A stretch of 64,000 nucleotides of DNA from Mesorhizobium australicum WSM2073 (GTDB lineage: Bacteria > Pseudomonadota > Alphaproteobacteria > Rhizobiales > Rhizobiaceae): positions 1,054,001-1,118,000 of the forward strand of contig NC_019973.1 of the NCBI RefSeq assembly GCF_000230995.2. Direction: 5' to 3'. Position numbers and translations under genes: made by a program. Position 1 is the first letter of the stretch; every line of letters begins with the position of its first letter. Below are positions 51,212 through 62,801 of the stretch, piece after piece. The notes under the pieces are model-generated. The model searched no databases. It had not been told where the DNA came from and saw only the letters and a list, made by a program, of their open reading frames with translations.

Positions 51212-51886
51212 ATGAACCCACCCATTCTCGAACGCGATCCGTCCGACCCGCAGAAAGAGAAGAAGGAAGGCATCAATCCCGTGCTCAAGCTGGCGCTGGA
51301 GCTCGGGCCGCTGCTCGTCTTCTTCTTCGCCAATGCGCGCGGCGAGTGGCTGACTCAGAAATTGCCCGTGCTGGCTGAATTCGGCGGCCCGATCTTCGTC
51401 GCCACAGGCCTGTTCATGGCCGCGACCGCCATCGCGCTGATCGCCTCATGGCTGCTCACCCGCACCTTGCCGATCATGCCGATGGTGTCGGGGGTCGTCG
51501 TTTTCATCTTCGGCGCGCTGACGCTTTATCTGCAGGACGATATCTTCATCAAGATGAAGCCGACCATCGTCAACACGCTGTTCGGCGGCGTGCTGCTTGG
51601 CGGCCTGTATTTCGGCCGCTCGCTGCTCGGCTATGTCTTCGAGTCCGCATTCAAGCTCGATGCCGAAGGCTGGCGCAAGCTCACCTTCCGCTGGGGCCTG
51701 TTCTTCCTGTTCCTGGCCCTCGTCAACGAAGTCGTCTGGCGGAATTTTTCCACCGACGCCTGGGTTACGTTCAAGGTCTGGGGCATCATGCCGATCACGC
51801 TTCTTTTCACCTTCAGCCAGATGCCGCTGATCCTGCGCCACTCGCTGGACGACAAGGCCGGCGGCGAAGAGAAAGTCGGCAAATAA
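51212..51886 (+). CDS. inner membrane septation protein (YciB/IspZ family)
   Basis: A 224-residue membrane protein with about five helices: [40 protein letters not shown] and [20 protein letters not shown], then [20 protein letters not shown] and [20 protein letters not shown]. These match the YciB/IspZ (intracellular septation A) family, linked to envelope synthesis and cell division. It follows ftsY by 58 bp in the same direction, the usual rhizobial order. Confidence 0.92.
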   Translation: MNPPILERDPSDPQKEKKEGINPVLKLALELGPLLVFFFANARGEWLTQKLPVLAEFGGPIFVATGLFMAATAIALIASWLLTRTLPIMPMVSGVVVFIFGALTLYLQDDIFIKMKPTIVNTLFGGVLLGGLYFGRSLLGYVFESAFKLDAEGWRKLTFRWGLFFLFLALVNEVVWRNFSTDAWVTFKVWGIMPITLLFTFSQMPLILRHSLDDKAGGEEKVGK

Positions 51887-51905
51887 GGCTGTAAAGGGGA
51901 GAGCC

Positions 51906-52526
51906 ATGGAATTCGTCACCACCCAGGACGAGCTGCGGACGATCTACAAGACGCCGCGCCCGACCGATGGCTCGATCCGCAAGGAATTGAAGGCGCTGGA
52001 CGCCCATTGCCGCTCCTTCATCGGCAAGAGCCCATTCGTGCTGATCGGCTCGTCCGATGGCGAAGGCAATGCCGACGTGACCCCGAAAGGCGACAAGCCC
52101 GGCTTCGCCGCCATTCTCGACGAGAACACCATCGCCATCCCCGACCGGCCCGGCAACAACCGGCTGGATACGCTGGAAAACATCATCCGCAATCCCTCGG
52201 TCGGGCTGCTCTTCCTCATACCAGGCATGAACGAGACGCTGCGCGTCAATGGCGATGCCCGCATCACCGTCGATGCCACCTTGCGCGAGCGCCTTGCGGT
52301 CGACGGCAAGGAGCCGCAAAGCGTCATCGTGATCGTGGTCAAGGCCGCTTACATGCATTGCGCCAAGGCTTTCATGCGCTCCGATTTGTGGAAGCCCGAC
52401 AGCTGGCATGATCGCGCCACGCTGCCGACGCTCGGCCAGATCCTGCGCGACCAGTTGGCACTGGCCGATTCGGCCGAGGCGACCGACCGCTGGCTCGACG
52501 GCGAGTACAAACAGACGATGTGGTAG
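51906..52526 (+). CDS. pyridoxamine 5'-phosphate oxidase-family FMN-binding protein
   Basis: A 206-residue split-barrel flavoprotein of the MSMEG_1061-type subgroup: SPFVLIGSSDGEGNADVTPKGDKPGFA (in parts), AIPDRPGNNRLDTLENIIRNP, VGLLFLIPGMNETLRVNGDARI. These contact FMN. Likely an F420- or FMN-dependent reductase of unknown substrate. GGGGAGAGCC precedes the ATG; it lies 19 bp after ispZ and may be in its transcript. Confidence 0.85.
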   Translation: MEFVTTQDELRTIYKTPRPTDGSIRKELKALDAHCRSFIGKSPFVLIGSSDGEGNADVTPKGDKPGFAAILDENTIAIPDRPGNNRLDTLENIIRNPSVGLLFLIPGMNETLRVNGDARITVDATLRERLAVDGKEPQSVIVIVVKAAYMHCAKAFMRSDLWKPDSWHDRATLPTLGQILRDQLALADSAEATDRWLDGEYKQTMW

Positions 52527-52562
52527 GGTTGTCGGCCCCCGATTCGTCTGAACTGGTCCGCC

Positions 52563-53102
52563 TTGCTCAACCTCATTGCGATATCCGGCAGCCTGCGGGC
52601 GGCCTCCACCAATTCGGCCCTGGTCGCGGCACTGGCGCTGAACACGCCAGCGGGCTGTCGCGTCACCGTCTATGACGGGCTTGGCCGACTGCCGATCTTC
52701 AATCCCGACGACGAGGGCGAGCGGACGCCGCGCGAGGCCTCCGATCTGATCGAGGCCGTCACCGGCGCGGACGGTGTCATCGTCTCCTGTCCCGAATATG
52801 CCCATGGCGTGCCTGGCGGCCTTAAGAATGCGCTCGACTGGCTGGTCTCGCGTGACGCCGCCGTCGGCAAGCCGGCGATGCTGGCGCACGCCTCGCCACG
52901 CTCGCTCTACGCCCGCACGGCGCTGGCGGAGATCATGCGCACCATGTCGTTCGCGCTTTGCGAAGAAGCCATGCTCGAGGTTTCGCTCCTCGGCAAGAAG
53001 CCGGCGGAGGTTGAAAGTATCCTGCGAGAGCCGGCAAACGTGTGGGCAATTCGCGATGGCCTGTCAGCCTTCGCGGCCTTCATCCGCTCGCGCCAAATTT
53101 GA
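52563..53102 (+). CDS. NADPH-dependent FMN reductase family protein
   Basis: A 179-residue flavodoxin-like reductase: LIAISGSLRAASTNSALVAA binds FMN phosphate, and VSCPEYAHGVPGGLKNALDW is the classic PEY-x-x-G-PG-x-LKNALDW motif. The start appears to be TTG 52563; no ATG or clear ribosome site is available. The stop falls inside a 21/20-bp tandem duplication (53087-53127), so the C-terminus may have been altered recently. Confidence 0.85.
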   Translation: MLNLIAISGSLRAASTNSALVAALALNTPAGCRVTVYDGLGRLPIFNPDDEGERTPREASDLIEAVTGADGVIVSCPEYAHGVPGGLKNALDWLVSRDAAVGKPAMLAHASPRSLYARTALAEIMRTMSFALCEEAMLEVSLLGKKPAEVESILREPANVWAIRDGLSAFAAFIRSRQI

Positions 53103-53127
53103 GCGGACTCGCGCCAAATTGAGCGGA
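53087..53127. repeat. imperfect tandem duplication around the FMN-reductase stop
   Basis: CTCGCGCCAAATTTGAGCGGA (53087-53107) is followed by a copy lacking one T (53108-53127). The extra T in the first copy creates the in-frame TGA; without it the frame would continue. Confidence 0.8.
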
Positions 53128-53174
53128 CGCCATCGTGTCGTCGTCCTGGAAGGACCGGAGGCGTTGGCCAATCG

Positions 53175-53603
53175 CTACAGCCGATAGACGTACATCACAA
53201 AGGTCTCCGCCTCGCCATGCGCCTCCTTGCGCCCCTCATAAAGTGCGCGGGCGGGCAGATTGTCCGGCTCGGTGCCGACCCAGGCCTCTTCGCAGCCATG
53301 CTCGCGGCCGAGCGCGAACATGGCGTCGAGCATTCTGCGCGCGATGCCCTGCTGCTGGAAGGCTGGCGAGACGCCGACCTCGTCGACGTAGAGTTCCGGC
53401 GCCTTGTCCGGATGGCGGTGCATGACCGCCGCGCATTGGCCGACGACAACGTCCTCAGCCAGGGCCACGATCATGAAATGGCCCGATTGCGCGAGATAGC
53501 TTGCCAGGCGATCGGGCCGCACCGGCTCGTCGAACACGTCGTCGGCAATCCGCATCACAAGGGCGTCATCTCCGGGATAAAGCCTTCTGATCTCAATCGG
53601 CAT
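53175..53603 (-). CDS. GNAT family N-acetyltransferase
   Basis: A 142-residue acetyltransferase: MPIEIRRLYPGDDALVMRIA at the start, LYVDEVGVSPAFQQQGIARRMLDAMFALG (acetyl-CoA loop QQQGIARR) and a C-terminal EEAWVGTEPDNLPARALYEG. This layout (EVGV ... QQGIA-RRM ... W-GTE) resembles aminoglycoside 3-N-acetyltransferase-type AAC(3)-I proteins, but the substrate is not established. Divergent from mdh. Confidence 0.85.
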   Translation of the reverse strand: MPIEIRRLYPGDDALVMRIADDVFDEPVRPDRLASYLAQSGHFMIVALAEDVVVGQCAAVMHRHPDKAPELYVDEVGVSPAFQQQGIARRMLDAMFALGREHGCEEAWVGTEPDNLPARALYEGRKEAHGEAETFVMYVYRL

Positions 53604-53702
53604 TGTGTAAATTCTCCCAAGTCGGCTTACAAATTTTGACGTTTACGTACATCCCGAAGACACTAACCGATTGAAAATGCAGGGGTCGAAATAATCGTTT
53701 GA

Positions 53703-54785
<1,083 letters not shown>

Positions 54786-54831
54786 CCCGCCCAAACGTCA
54801 CCCCGGCAAAACGACCTGGAGATAGTTCCCG

Positions 54832-56025
54832 ATGAACATCCATGAATATCAAGGCAAGGCGCTGCTGAAGAGCTTTGGCGCGCCGGTGGCCGAAGGCGTG
54901 CCGGTTTTCAAGGCAAGCGAGGCGGAAGCCGCTGCACAGGCGCTGCCCGGCCCACTCTATGTGGTGAAGAGCCAGATCCATGCCGGCGGCCGCGGCAAAG
55001 GCAAATTCAAGGAACTCGGCGCCGACGCCAAGGGCGGTGTGCGGCTGGCGAAGTCCGTCGCCGAGGTGGTCGCCAACGCCAACGAGATGCTCGGCCATAC
55101 GCTGGTGACCAAGCAGACCGGCCCGGCCGGCAAGCAGGTCAACCGCCTCTATATCGAGGACGGCGCCGACATCGAGCGCGAGCTCTATCTCTCCATCCTG
55201 GTCGACCGCTCGGTCGGCCGCATCGCCTTTGTCGTCTCGACCGAGGGCGGCATGGACATCGAGGGCGTCGCGCACGACACGCCGGAAAAGATCATCACCG
55301 TCGCCATCGATCCGGAAAAGGGCGTTACGGCTGAGGACGTCAAGGCGCTCAACGATGCGCTGAAGCTCGACGGCGACGCGGCCAGGGACGGCGGCACGCT
55401 GTTCCCGATCCTCTACAAGGCCTTCGTCGAGAAGGACATGAGTCTGCTCGAGGTCAACCCGCTGATCGTCATGAAGGATGGGCATCTGCGCGTGCTCGAC
55501 GCGAAGGTGTCGTTCGACAACAACGCGCTGTTTCGCCACCCAGATGTGCTCGAACTGCGCGACACGTCAGAAGAGGACGAGAAGGAGATCGAGGCGTCGA
55601 AATACGACCTCGCCTATGTCGCGCTCGATGGCAATATCGGCTGCATGGTCAACGGCGCCGGCCTTGCCATGGCGACGATGGACATCATCAAGCTCTACGG
55701 CGCCGAACCCGCCAACTTCCTCGATGTCGGCGGCGGCGCTTCCAAGGAGAAGGTGACGGCCGCGTTCAAGATCATCACCAGGGATCCGGCGGTCAAGGGC
55801 ATCCTGATCAATATCTTCGGCGGCATCATGAAGTGCGACATCATCGCCGAGGGTGTGATTGCCGCGGTCAAGGAAGTCGGGCTCAAGGTGCCGCTGGTCG
55901 TGCGCCTGGAAGGCACCAATGCCGAGCTTGGCAAGAAGATCATCAACGACAGCGGCCTGAACGTCGTCTCGGCCGACGATCTCGACGACGCGGCCAAGAA
56001 GATCGTGGCGGCGGTGAAGGGCTGA
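54832..56025 (+). CDS. sucC: succinyl-CoA synthetase beta subunit
   Basis: ATP-grasp subunit that with SucD converts succinyl-CoA to succinate with nucleotide triphosphate formation. It starts [19 protein letters not shown], contains [24 protein letters not shown] and [19 protein letters not shown], and ends with [15 protein letters not shown]. Length 397 is typical. 46 bp after mdh. In most alphaproteobacteria sucD follows at once; here two extra genes intervene. Confidence 0.97.
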   Translation: MNIHEYQGKALLKSFGAPVAEGVPVFKASEAEAAAQALPGPLYVVKSQIHAGGRGKGKFKELGADAKGGVRLAKSVAEVVANANEMLGHTLVTKQTGPAGKQVNRLYIEDGADIERELYLSILVDRSVGRIAFVVSTEGGMDIEGVAHDTPEKIITVAIDPEKGVTAEDVKALNDALKLDGDAARDGGTLFPILYKAFVEKDMSLLEVNPLIVMKDGHLRVLDAKVSFDNNALFRHPDVLELRDTSEEDEKEIEASKYDLAYVALDGNIGCMVNGAGLAMATMDIIKLYGAEPANFLDVGGGASKEKVTAAFKIITRDPAVKGILINIFGGIMKCDIIAEGVIAAVKEVGLKVPLVVRLEGTNAELGKKIINDSGLNVVSADDLDDAAKKIVAAVKG

Positions 56026-56029
56026 GCCG

Positions 56030-56401
56030 GTGCCTCCACGCAAGATAAACCTGGTCGAGGCGGCGGATCGGACCATCACTGAGGTCTTCGATCCGCATAT
56101 CGCCGGCGACGTGAATGACAGCCAGGCCAAGGTCGCCAAGTTCGGCGAGGTCTTCGACTGGCATGCGCATGACAATGAAGACGAAGCCTTCCTCGTGCTG
56201 CGCGGCAGGATCGCCATTGATTTTCGCGACGGGCCGATCGAGCTCGGCGAGGGCGACTTCATCGTCGTACCGCGCGGCGTCGAGCATCGGCCGCGTTCGC
56301 TGACATCAGAGCCGGTGGTGCTGATGTTCGAACCGGCGACGACACTCAACACCGGCAATGCCAAGAGCGATCTGACGGTCGCCGATCTGAAGCGGCTCTG
56401 A
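56030..56401 (+). CDS. cupin-domain protein inserted in the suc cluster
   Basis: A 123-residue single-domain cupin: [24 protein letters not shown] carries motif 1 (H-x-H-x(3)E-x(6)G, in parts), and [18 protein letters not shown] is motif 2. Likely a metal-binding enzyme or sugar-binding protein of unknown substrate. The start is GTG 56030, 4 bp after the sucC stop, so it is translated in the sucC transcript. Three bp separate it from the next gene. Confidence 0.83.
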   Translation: MPPRKINLVEAADRTITEVFDPHIAGDVNDSQAKVAKFGEVFDWHAHDNEDEAFLVLRGRIAIDFRDGPIELGEGDFIVVPRGVEHRPRSLTSEPVVLMFEPATTLNTGNAKSDLTVADLKRL

Positions 56402-56404
56402 CCG

Positions 56405-56902
56405 ATGAACGCCTCGCCCTTCTCTTCGCTCTCGGCCGATCACCAGCTCCTGCAGGCTTTGGTCGGTGCTTGGCGCGGCGAGGAGGAGGTCGCGGATACG
56501 CAGTGGGCCGATGGCGGCATGGCGACGAGCGAAGTGACAGCGGAAGCGCAGTTCGGCGGTCTGTTCGTGGTGCAGCGCTATAAGCAGCGCCGCGATGGCA
56601 CGGTCTCCTTCGGCGCGCACAATGTATTCGGCTTCGACCAGCAGAACAGCGTCGTCACCATGCACCAGTTCGATTCGATGGGCTTTGTGCCGTCCTCGCC
56701 CGCCACGGGCACATGGAACGGCAGCGAATTGGTACTGGAGCGATCGTCGCCGCGCGGCTTTGCGAGGGTGACGTATGTTTTCGACGATGCCGACACCTAC
56801 CGCATGCGATTGCATTTCAAACCTGCCGGCAGCGATGGCTGGCAAGACATGGTGAGCGGCGTCTACCGGCGCGTCTCGCCTTCCTCGATCAACGGTTTTT
56901 AA
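56405..56902 (+). CDS. DUF1579-family protein inserted in the suc cluster
   Basis: A 165-residue beta-rich protein: [70 protein letters not shown] and [15 protein letters not shown]. These match the DUF1579 lipocalin-like group, function unknown. It follows the cupin gene by 3 bp and ends 11 bp before sucD. Confidence 0.78.
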   Translation: MNASPFSSLSADHQLLQALVGAWRGEEEVADTQWADGGMATSEVTAEAQFGGLFVVQRYKQRRDGTVSFGAHNVFGFDQQNSVVTMHQFDSMGFVPSSPATGTWNGSELVLERSSPRGFARVTYVFDDADTYRMRLHFKPAGSDGWQDMVSGVYRRVSPSSINGF

Positions 56903-56913
56903 AAAGGGCGGCC

Positions 56914-57816
56914 ATGTCCATTCTCGTCGACAAGAATACCAAGGTGCTGGTGCAGGGCCTGACCGGCAAGACCGGTACGTTCCATACCGAGCAGGCGCTG
57001 GCCTATCACGGGACAAAGATGGTCGGCGGCATCCATCCCAAGAAGGGCGGCGAGACCTGGACAGGCTCGAAAGGCGAGAGCCTGCCGATCTTCGCCACTG
57101 TCGCCGAAGGCAAGGAAAAGACAGGCGCCAACGCCTCCGTCATCTACGTGCCGCCGGCGGGCGCCGCGGAAGCCGTCATCGAGGCGATCGAGGCGGAGAT
57201 CCCGCTGATCGTCTGCATCACGGAAGGCATTCCGGTGATGGACATGATCAAGGTCAAGGCGCGGCTCGATCGCTCGGCCTCGCGGCTGATCGGACCGAAC
57301 TGCCCGGGCGTGCTTACCCCCGACGAATGCAAGATCGGCATCATGCCCGGGAACATCTTCCGCAAGGGCTCGGTCGGCGTTGTTTCGCGCTCGGGAACAC
57401 TTACCTATGAGGCTGTGTTCCAGACCACCAATGTCGGCCTCGGCCAGACCACTGCCGTCGGCATCGGCGGCGACCCCGTCAAGGGCACCGAGTTCATCGA
57501 CATGCTCGAGATGTTCCTGGCCGATGATGAGACCAAGTCGATCATCATGATCGGCGAGATCGGCGGTTCGGCCGAGGAAGACGCCGCGCAGTTTCTCAAG
57601 GACGAAGCCAAGCGTGGTCGCAAGAAGCCGATGGCCGGCTTCATCGCCGGGCGCACGGCGCCGGCCGGACGCACCATGGGCCATGCGGGCGCGGTCATCT
57701 CCGGCGGCAAGGGCGGCGCGGAAGACAAGATCGCGGCGATGGAATCGGCCGGGATAAAAGTTTCGCCGTCGCCAGCGCGGCTGGGCACGACGCTGGTCGA
57801 GGCGATCAAGGGTTAA
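56914..57816 (+). CDS. sucD: succinyl-CoA synthetase alpha subunit
   Basis: CoA-binding subunit that carries the phosphohistidine. It has [40 protein letters not shown], and the active-site histidine in [16 protein letters not shown] (about residue 251). Length 300. Separated from sucC by two small genes, but in the same direction and tightly spaced, so stoichiometric expression with SucC is still likely. Confidence 0.97.
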   Translation: MSILVDKNTKVLVQGLTGKTGTFHTEQALAYHGTKMVGGIHPKKGGETWTGSKGESLPIFATVAEGKEKTGANASVIYVPPAGAAEAVIEAIEAEIPLIVCITEGIPVMDMIKVKARLDRSASRLIGPNCPGVLTPDECKIGIMPGNIFRKGSVGVVSRSGTLTYEAVFQTTNVGLGQTTAVGIGGDPVKGTEFIDMLEMFLADDETKSIIMIGEIGGSAEEDAAQFLKDEAKRGRKKPMAGFIAGRTAPAGRTMGHAGAVISGGKGGAEDKIAAMESAGIKVSPSPARLGTTLVEAIKG

Positions 57817-57819
57817 GCC

Positions 57820-57923
57820 AGTAGTGAGTAGCAGGTAGTCAGTAGTGAAGAAGGGAAGAACGGGTGAGTAGCAGCTGAGCGGAAAATTCCATTTTCCACT
57901 CACTACCGGCTACTCACTATTCC
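57820..57923. repeat. inverted-repeat element between sucD and sucA
   Basis: AGTAGTGAGTAGCAGGTAGTC (start 57820, first 20 bases given to 57839) and the complementary CTCACTACCGGCTACTCACT (57899-57918) form the imperfect arms. The centre has a perfect hairpin, GGAAAAT-TCC-ATTTTCC (57881-57897). Further TGAGTAG copies lie within. It has no coding capacity and differs in sequence from the other repeat families in the window. Confidence 0.8.
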
Positions 57924-57929
57924 CTCGAA

Positions 57930-57950
57930 AGGAGACGGAGCCAGGCTCCG
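57930..57950 (+). promoter_or_regulatory. sucA ribosome-binding site separated from the start by a hairpin
   Basis: AGGAGA (57930-57935) is followed by the 15-bp palindrome CGGAGCCAGGCTCCG (57936-57950) and then the ATG at 57961. Direct spacing from the Shine-Dalgarno (26 nt) is too long, but folding of the palindrome would bring it to about 11 nt. A conditional start is possible. Confidence 0.45.
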
Positions 57951-57960
57951 CTGAAACGAC

Positions 57961-60945
57961 ATGGCAAGACAAGATCAGGCCAACGACCAATTTTCGCTCA
58001 CCTCTTTCCTCTATGGCGGCAATGCCGATTACATCGACGCGCTCTACGCGGCGTATGAGGACGATCCCGGCTCGGTCAATCCCGAGTGGCAGGAGTTCTT
58101 CGCCGGGCTGAAGGACGATGCCAGCGATGTGCGCAGGAACGCCAAGGGCGCTTCATGGGCGAAACCTTCCTGGCCGCTGCAGGCCAATGGCGAGCTGGTG
58201 TCGGCGCTGGACGGCAATTGGGGCATCGTCGAAAAGCACCTGGAAAAGAAGGTCAAGGACAAGGCCGTCACCAACGGTGTCGTGCTGTCTGACGCCGATG
58301 TGCACCAGGCGACACGCGATTCGGTGCGCGCCATCATGATGATCCGCGCCTTCCGCATGCGCGGCCATCTGCACGCCAATCTCGATCCGCTCGGCATCAA
58401 CACGCTCGAGGATTACAACGAACTGTCGCCGGAAAATTACGGCTTCACCGAAGCCGACTACGACCGGCCGATCTTCCTCGACAATGTGCTGGGGCTCGAA
58501 TTCGGCAGCATCCGGCAGATGCTGGAGATCCTCACCCGCACCTATTGTTCGACGCTCGGCGTCGAGTTCATGCATATTTCCGATCCCGAGGAAAAGGCCT
58601 GGATCCAGGCGCGCATCGAGGGCGCCGACAAGGAGATCTCGTTCACCGCCACCGGCAAGAAGGCGATCCTGCAGAAGCTGGTCGAGGCGGAAGGCTTCGA
58701 GCAGTTCATCGACGTCAAGTACAAGGGCACCAAGCGCTTCGGTCTCGACGGCGGTGAATCGCTGATCCCGGCGCTGGAGCAGATCGTCAAGCGCGGCGGC
58801 CAGCTCGGCATGAAGGAGATCGTGCTCGGCATGGCCCATCGCGGCCGCCTCAATGTGCTTTCCCAGGTGATGGCCAAGCCGCACCGCGCCATCTTCCACG
58901 AATTCAAGGGCGGCTCGGCGGCCCCCGACGAGGTCGAGGGCTCGGGCGACGTGAAGTACCATCTCGGTGCCTCTTCGGACCGCGAGTTCGACGGCAACAA
59001 GGTTCACCTTTCGCTGACGGCGAACCCTTCGCATCTGGAGATCGTCGATCCCGTGGTGATGGGCAAGGCGCGCGCCAAGCAGGATTCCCTGTTCGGCCGC
59101 GGCCGCGAGGAGATCGTGCCGCTGGAAGAGCGGGCCAAGGTGCTGCCGCTCTTGCTGCATGGCGACGCCGCCTTCGCCGGCCAGGGCGTGATCGCCGAGA
59201 TCCTCGGCCTATCGGGCCTGCGTGGCCACCGCGTCGCCGGCACGCTGCACTTCATCATCAACAACCAGATCGGCTTCACCACCAATCCGCGCTTCTCGCG
59301 CTCATCGCCCTATCCGTCCGATGTCGCCAAGATGATCGAGGCACCGATCTTTCACGTCAATGGCGACGATCCGGAGGCTGTGGTGCACGCCACCAAGGTG
59401 GCGATCGAATTCCGCATGAAGTTCCACAAGCCGGTGGTCGTGGACATGTTCTGCTACCGCCGCTTCGGCCACAATGAGGGCGACGAACCGGCCTTCACGC
59501 AGCCGCTCATGTACAGCAACATTCGCGCCCACAAGACGACGGTGCAGATCTATGGCGATCGCCTGATCGCCGAAGGGCACATCACCCAGGCCGAGCTCGA
59601 TCAGATGAAGGCCGACTGGCGCGCGCATCTGGAAGCCGAATGGGAAGTCGGCCAGCACTACAAGCCCAACAAGGCCGACTGGCTCGACGGCGCCTGGTCA
59701 GGCCTGCGCACGGCCGACAACCAGGACGAGACAAGGCGCGGCAAGACAGCGGTACCGGTCAAGACGCTGAAGGAAATCGGCAAGAAGCTGACCGAGGTGC
59801 CGAAGGGCTTCGAAGCGCACAAGACGATCATCCGCTTCCTCGAAAACCGGCGCCAGGCGATCGAGTCCGGCGAAGGCATCGACTGGTCGACCGCCGAGGC
59901 GCTGGCCTTCGGCGCGATCCTGCTCGACGGCAATCCGATCCGGCTGTCCGGACAGGATTCCGAGCGCGGCACCTTCTCGCAGCGCCATTCCGTGCTTTAC
60001 GACCAGCGCGACGAGACCCGCTACATCCCGCTCAACAATCTGTCGGCGGCGCAGGCCGGTTACGAAGTCATCAACTCGATGCTGTCGGAAGAAGCGGTGC
60101 TGGGCTTCGAATATGGCTACAGCCTGGCCGAGCCGAAGGCGCTGACGCTGTGGGAGGCGCAGTTCGGCGACTTCGCCAACGGCGCCCAGGTGGTGTTCGA
60201 CCAGTTCATCTCGTCGGGCGAACGCAAGTGGCTCAGAATGTCGGGCCTCGTCTGCCTGCTGCCGCATGGCTATGAAGGCCAGGGCCCGGAACATTCTTCC
60301 GCCCGGCTGGAGCGCTTCCTGCAGCTTTGCGCCGAAGACAATATGCAAGTCGCCAACTGCACGACGCCGGCCAACTACTTCCACATCTTGCGCCGGCAGC
60401 TGAAGCGCGACTTCCGCAAGCCGCTGATCCTGATGACGCCGAAGTCGCTGCTGCGCCACAAGCGGGCGGTGTCGACGCTGCCGGAAATCTCGGGCGAAAG
60501 CTCGTTTCACCGGCTGCTGTGGGACGACGCCCAGCTGTTGCCCAACCAGGCGATCAAGCTGACCAAGGATTCCAAGATCCGCCGCGTCGTGCTGTGCTCG
60601 GGCAAGGTCTATTACGACCTCTATGAGGAGCGCGAGAAGCGCGGCATCAACGACATCTACTTGCTGCGCGTCGAACAGCTCTATCCGTTCCCGGCCAAGG
60701 CGCTGATCACCGAGCTGTCACGCTTCCGCAACGCCGAGATGGTGTGGTGCCAGGAGGAGCCCAAGAACATGGGTGCCTGGTCGTTCATCGATCCGTATCT
60801 GGAATGGGTGCTGGCGCATATCGACGCCAAGCATCAGCGGGTGCGCTACACCGGCCGTCCGGCGGCCGCGTCGCCGGCGACCGGGCTGATGTCGAAGCAT
60901 CTCGCCCAGCTCGCCGCCTTGCTCGAAGACGCGCTCGGCGAATAA
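57961..60945 (+). CDS. sucA: 2-oxoglutarate dehydrogenase E1 component
   Basis: Thiamine-diphosphate-dependent decarboxylase of the 2-oxoglutarate dehydrogenase complex. The N-terminus has the SucB-contact segment [20 protein letters not shown]. Catalytic parts include [16 protein letters not shown], the TPP motif [15 protein letters not shown] followed by NNQIGFTT, and the C-terminal [15 protein letters not shown]. Length 994 matches the family. The ribosome site is 26 nt away across a hairpin; sucB follows 32 bp downstream. Confidence 0.97.
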   Translation: MARQDQANDQFSLTSFLYGGNADYIDALYAAYEDDPGSVNPEWQEFFAGLKDDASDVRRNAKGASWAKPSWPLQANGELVSALDGNWGIVEKHLEKKVKDKAVTNGVVLSDADVHQATRDSVRAIMMIRAFRMRGHLHANLDPLGINTLEDYNELSPENYGFTEADYDRPIFLDNVLGLEFGSIRQMLEILTRTYCSTLGVEFMHISDPEEKAWIQARIEGADKEISFTATGKKAILQKLVEAEGFEQFIDVKYKGTKRFGLDGGESLIPALEQIVKRGGQLGMKEIVLGMAHRGRLNVLSQVMAKPHRAIFHEFKGGSAAPDEVEGSGDVKYHLGASSDREFDGNKVHLSLTANPSHLEIVDPVVMGKARAKQDSLFGRGREEIVPLEERAKVLPLLLHGDAAFAGQGVIAEILGLSGLRGHRVAGTLHFIINNQIGFTTNPRFSRSSPYPSDVAKMIEAPIFHVNGDDPEAVVHATKVAIEFRMKFHKPVVVDMFCYRRFGHNEGDEPAFTQPLMYSNIRAHKTTVQIYGDRLIAEGHITQAELDQMKADWRAHLEAEWEVGQHYKPNKADWLDGAWSGLRTADNQDETRRGKTAVPVKTLKEIGKKLTEVPKGFEAHKTIIRFLENRRQAIESGEGIDWSTAEALAFGAILLDGNPIRLSGQDSERGTFSQRHSVLYDQRDETRYIPLNNLSAAQAGYEVINSMLSEEAVLGFEYGYSLAEPKALTLWEAQFGDFANGAQVVFDQFISSGERKWLRMSGLVCLLPHGYEGQGPEHSSARLERFLQLCAEDNMQVANCTTPANYFHILRRQLKRDFRKPLILMTPKSLLRHKRAVSTLPEISGESSFHRLLWDDAQLLPNQAIKLTKDSKIRRVVLCSGKVYYDLYEEREKRGINDIYLLRVEQLYPFPAKALITELSRFRNAEMVWCQEEPKNMGAWSFIDPYLEWVLAHIDAKHQRVRYTGRPAAASPATGLMSKHLAQLAALLEDALGE

Positions 60946-60977
60946 GCAGAACAGAACCGAAAGAACGGACAGGCACA

Positions 60978-62255
60978 ATGGCTACCGAAATCCGCGTTCC
61001 CACACTCGGCGAATCCGTCACCGAAGCGACCGTCGGCAAATGGTTCAAGAAGGTCGGCGATGCCATTGCCGCCGACGAACCGCTGGTCGAGCTCGAAACC
61101 GACAAGGTGACGATAGAGGTGCCCGCCGCCGCCGCCGGGACGCTCGGTGAAATCACGGTTGGGGAAGGCGAGACGGTCGGCGTCGGCGCCCTGCTCGGGT
61201 CGATTTCGGCCGGTGGCGCGGCTGCTCCCGCGACCAAGCCGCAAGCGGTCGCGCAGGCGTCCAGCCCCGACGCGGCATCCACCACCAAGCAGGCCGCGGC
61301 CGAGACCGCCAAGGTTGCCGGCGATGCCGGACCGGTCGAGCCGCGCACCATGCCGCCGGCGCCGGCGGCGGCAAAATTGATCGCCGAGAACAATCTGTCG
61401 GTCGACCAGCTCTCCGGCTCGGGCAAGCGCGGCCAAGTGCTGAAGGGCGACGTGCTGGATGCCATCTCCAAGGGTGCGCCGTCGCAGCCGGCCGAGACGC
61501 CAAAGGCAGCGCCGGCACCGATCGCGGTTCGGGCGCCGTCGTCGGGTGATGATGCATCGCGCGAGGAGCGCGTGCGCATGACCAAGCTGCGCCAGACCAT
61601 CGCGCGCCGCCTGAAGGAGGCGCAGTCGACCGCCGCCATGCTGACCACCTTCAACGAAGTCGACATGTCGGCGGTGATGGCGCTCAGGACGAAGTACAAG
61701 GACGTTTTCGAGAAGAAGCACGGCGTGAAGCTCGGCTTCATGGGCTTCTTCACCAAGGCGGTCACCCACGCGCTGAAGGAAATCCCCTCGGTCAATGCCG
61801 AGATCGACGGCACCGACATCATCTTCAAGAACTATGCCCATATCGGTGTCGCGGTCGGCACCGAAAAGGGCCTCGTGGTTCCGGTCGTGCGCGATGCCGA
61901 CCAGATGTCGATCGCCGAGATCGAGAAGGACATCGGCCGGCTGGGCATCGCCGCGCGCGACGGCAAGCTGTCGGTCGCCGACATGCAGGGCGGCACCTTC
62001 ACCATCTCCAATGGTGGCGTCTACGGGTCGCTGATGTCGACGCCGATCCTCAATGCGCCGCAGTCGGGCATTCTGGGCATGCACAAGATCCAGGACCGGC
62101 CGGTCGTGGTCGGCGGCCAGATCGTGATCCGGCCGATGATGTATCTGGCGCTCAGCTACGATCACCGCATCGTCGACGGCAAGGAAGCCGTTACCTTCCT
62201 GGTGCGGGTCAAGGAAAGCCTGGAGGATCCGGAACGGCTGGTGCTCGATCTGTGA
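60978..62255 (+). CDS. sucB: dihydrolipoyl succinyltransferase (E2 of 2-oxoglutarate dehydrogenase)
   Basis: A 425-residue core subunit. The lipoyl domain (1-80) has the lipoylated Lys in [10 protein letters not shown] linker rich in Ala and Pro follows, then the E3/E1-binding domain (about 125-165: [20 protein letters not shown]), then the catalytic domain with [17 protein letters not shown]. One lipoyl domain is present, as usual for SucB. ACAGGCACA precedes the ATG. Confidence 0.96.
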   Translation: MATEIRVPTLGESVTEATVGKWFKKVGDAIAADEPLVELETDKVTIEVPAAAAGTLGEITVGEGETVGVGALLGSISAGGAAAPATKPQAVAQASSPDAASTTKQAAAETAKVAGDAGPVEPRTMPPAPAAAKLIAENNLSVDQLSGSGKRGQVLKGDVLDAISKGAPSQPAETPKAAPAPIAVRAPSSGDDASREERVRMTKLRQTIARRLKEAQSTAAMLTTFNEVDMSAVMALRTKYKDVFEKKHGVKLGFMGFFTKAVTHALKEIPSVNAEIDGTDIIFKNYAHIGVAVGTEKGLVVPVVRDADQMSIAEIEKDIGRLGIAARDGKLSVADMQGGTFTISNGGVYGSLMSTPILNAPQSGILGMHKIQDRPVVVGGQIVIRPMMYLALSYDHRIVDGKEAVTFLVRVKESLEDPERLVLDL

Positions 62256-62264
62256 GGCGGTCGG

Positions 62265-62801
62265 ATGGCGGCTTGCGGCAAAGAGCGGCCAATGATGGCG
62301 CGTTTGCTTGGAGCCACCAAACCGGTTGTGCTGATGATCGGTATCGTGATGGCTACCGCAGCCGCCCAAGCCGCCTGCCCGATCGAACTCGCCGTCTATG
62401 GGGATAGCCAGAGCGGCAGCGAGATCGATTTTACCCCGACCGGCACATCGGCTGTTGTCACCAATACGTTCCGGCTGATCCTCGACAACAATGTGGTGCT
62501 GAACGGCATCGTCATGTGGACCGCGGATGTTGCGCGGCCGAACGGCGCGCTAATGTATAAGTGCCCGGAAGGCGACGTGACCGGCGAGGAGCTCGCCGCC
62601 TGCACGCTGTGGAACGGCGTCATCTATACGTCCGACGACAAGGGCACTGTCGGGCTTTTGCCGGCCGAGGCCGTCGAGGCGCCGAAAACGCTGATCCTGC
62701 CCGATCTCGGGCCGGTGCTTAGGCAATCCCGAGCGTATGGCGGCGGAGGATTTTCGAAAGTGCCGTCGGATGTGTTCGCGATGAAAGGATGCCAGGAATG
62801 A
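62265..62801 (+). CDS. hypothetical exported protein between sucB and the SDR gene
   Basis: A 178-residue protein. The N-terminus is hydrophobic (LLGATKPVVLMIGIVMATAAAQA), a signal peptide if translation starts at 62292 or 62295 (MMARLL), or preceded by ten residues if it starts at 62265. The mature part is beta-rich (IELAVYGDSQSGSEIDFTPTG; FRLILDNNVVLNGIVMW) with several cysteines. No family recognised. Its stop overlaps the SDR start by ATGA. It has no obvious link to the TCA cycle. Confidence 0.72.
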   Translation: MAACGKERPMMARLLGATKPVVLMIGIVMATAAAQAACPIELAVYGDSQSGSEIDFTPTGTSAVVTNTFRLILDNNVVLNGIVMWTADVARPNGALMYKCPEGDVTGEELAACTLWNGVIYTSDDKGTVGLLPAEAVEAPKTLILPDLGPVLRQSRAYGGGGFSKVPSDVFAMKGCQE

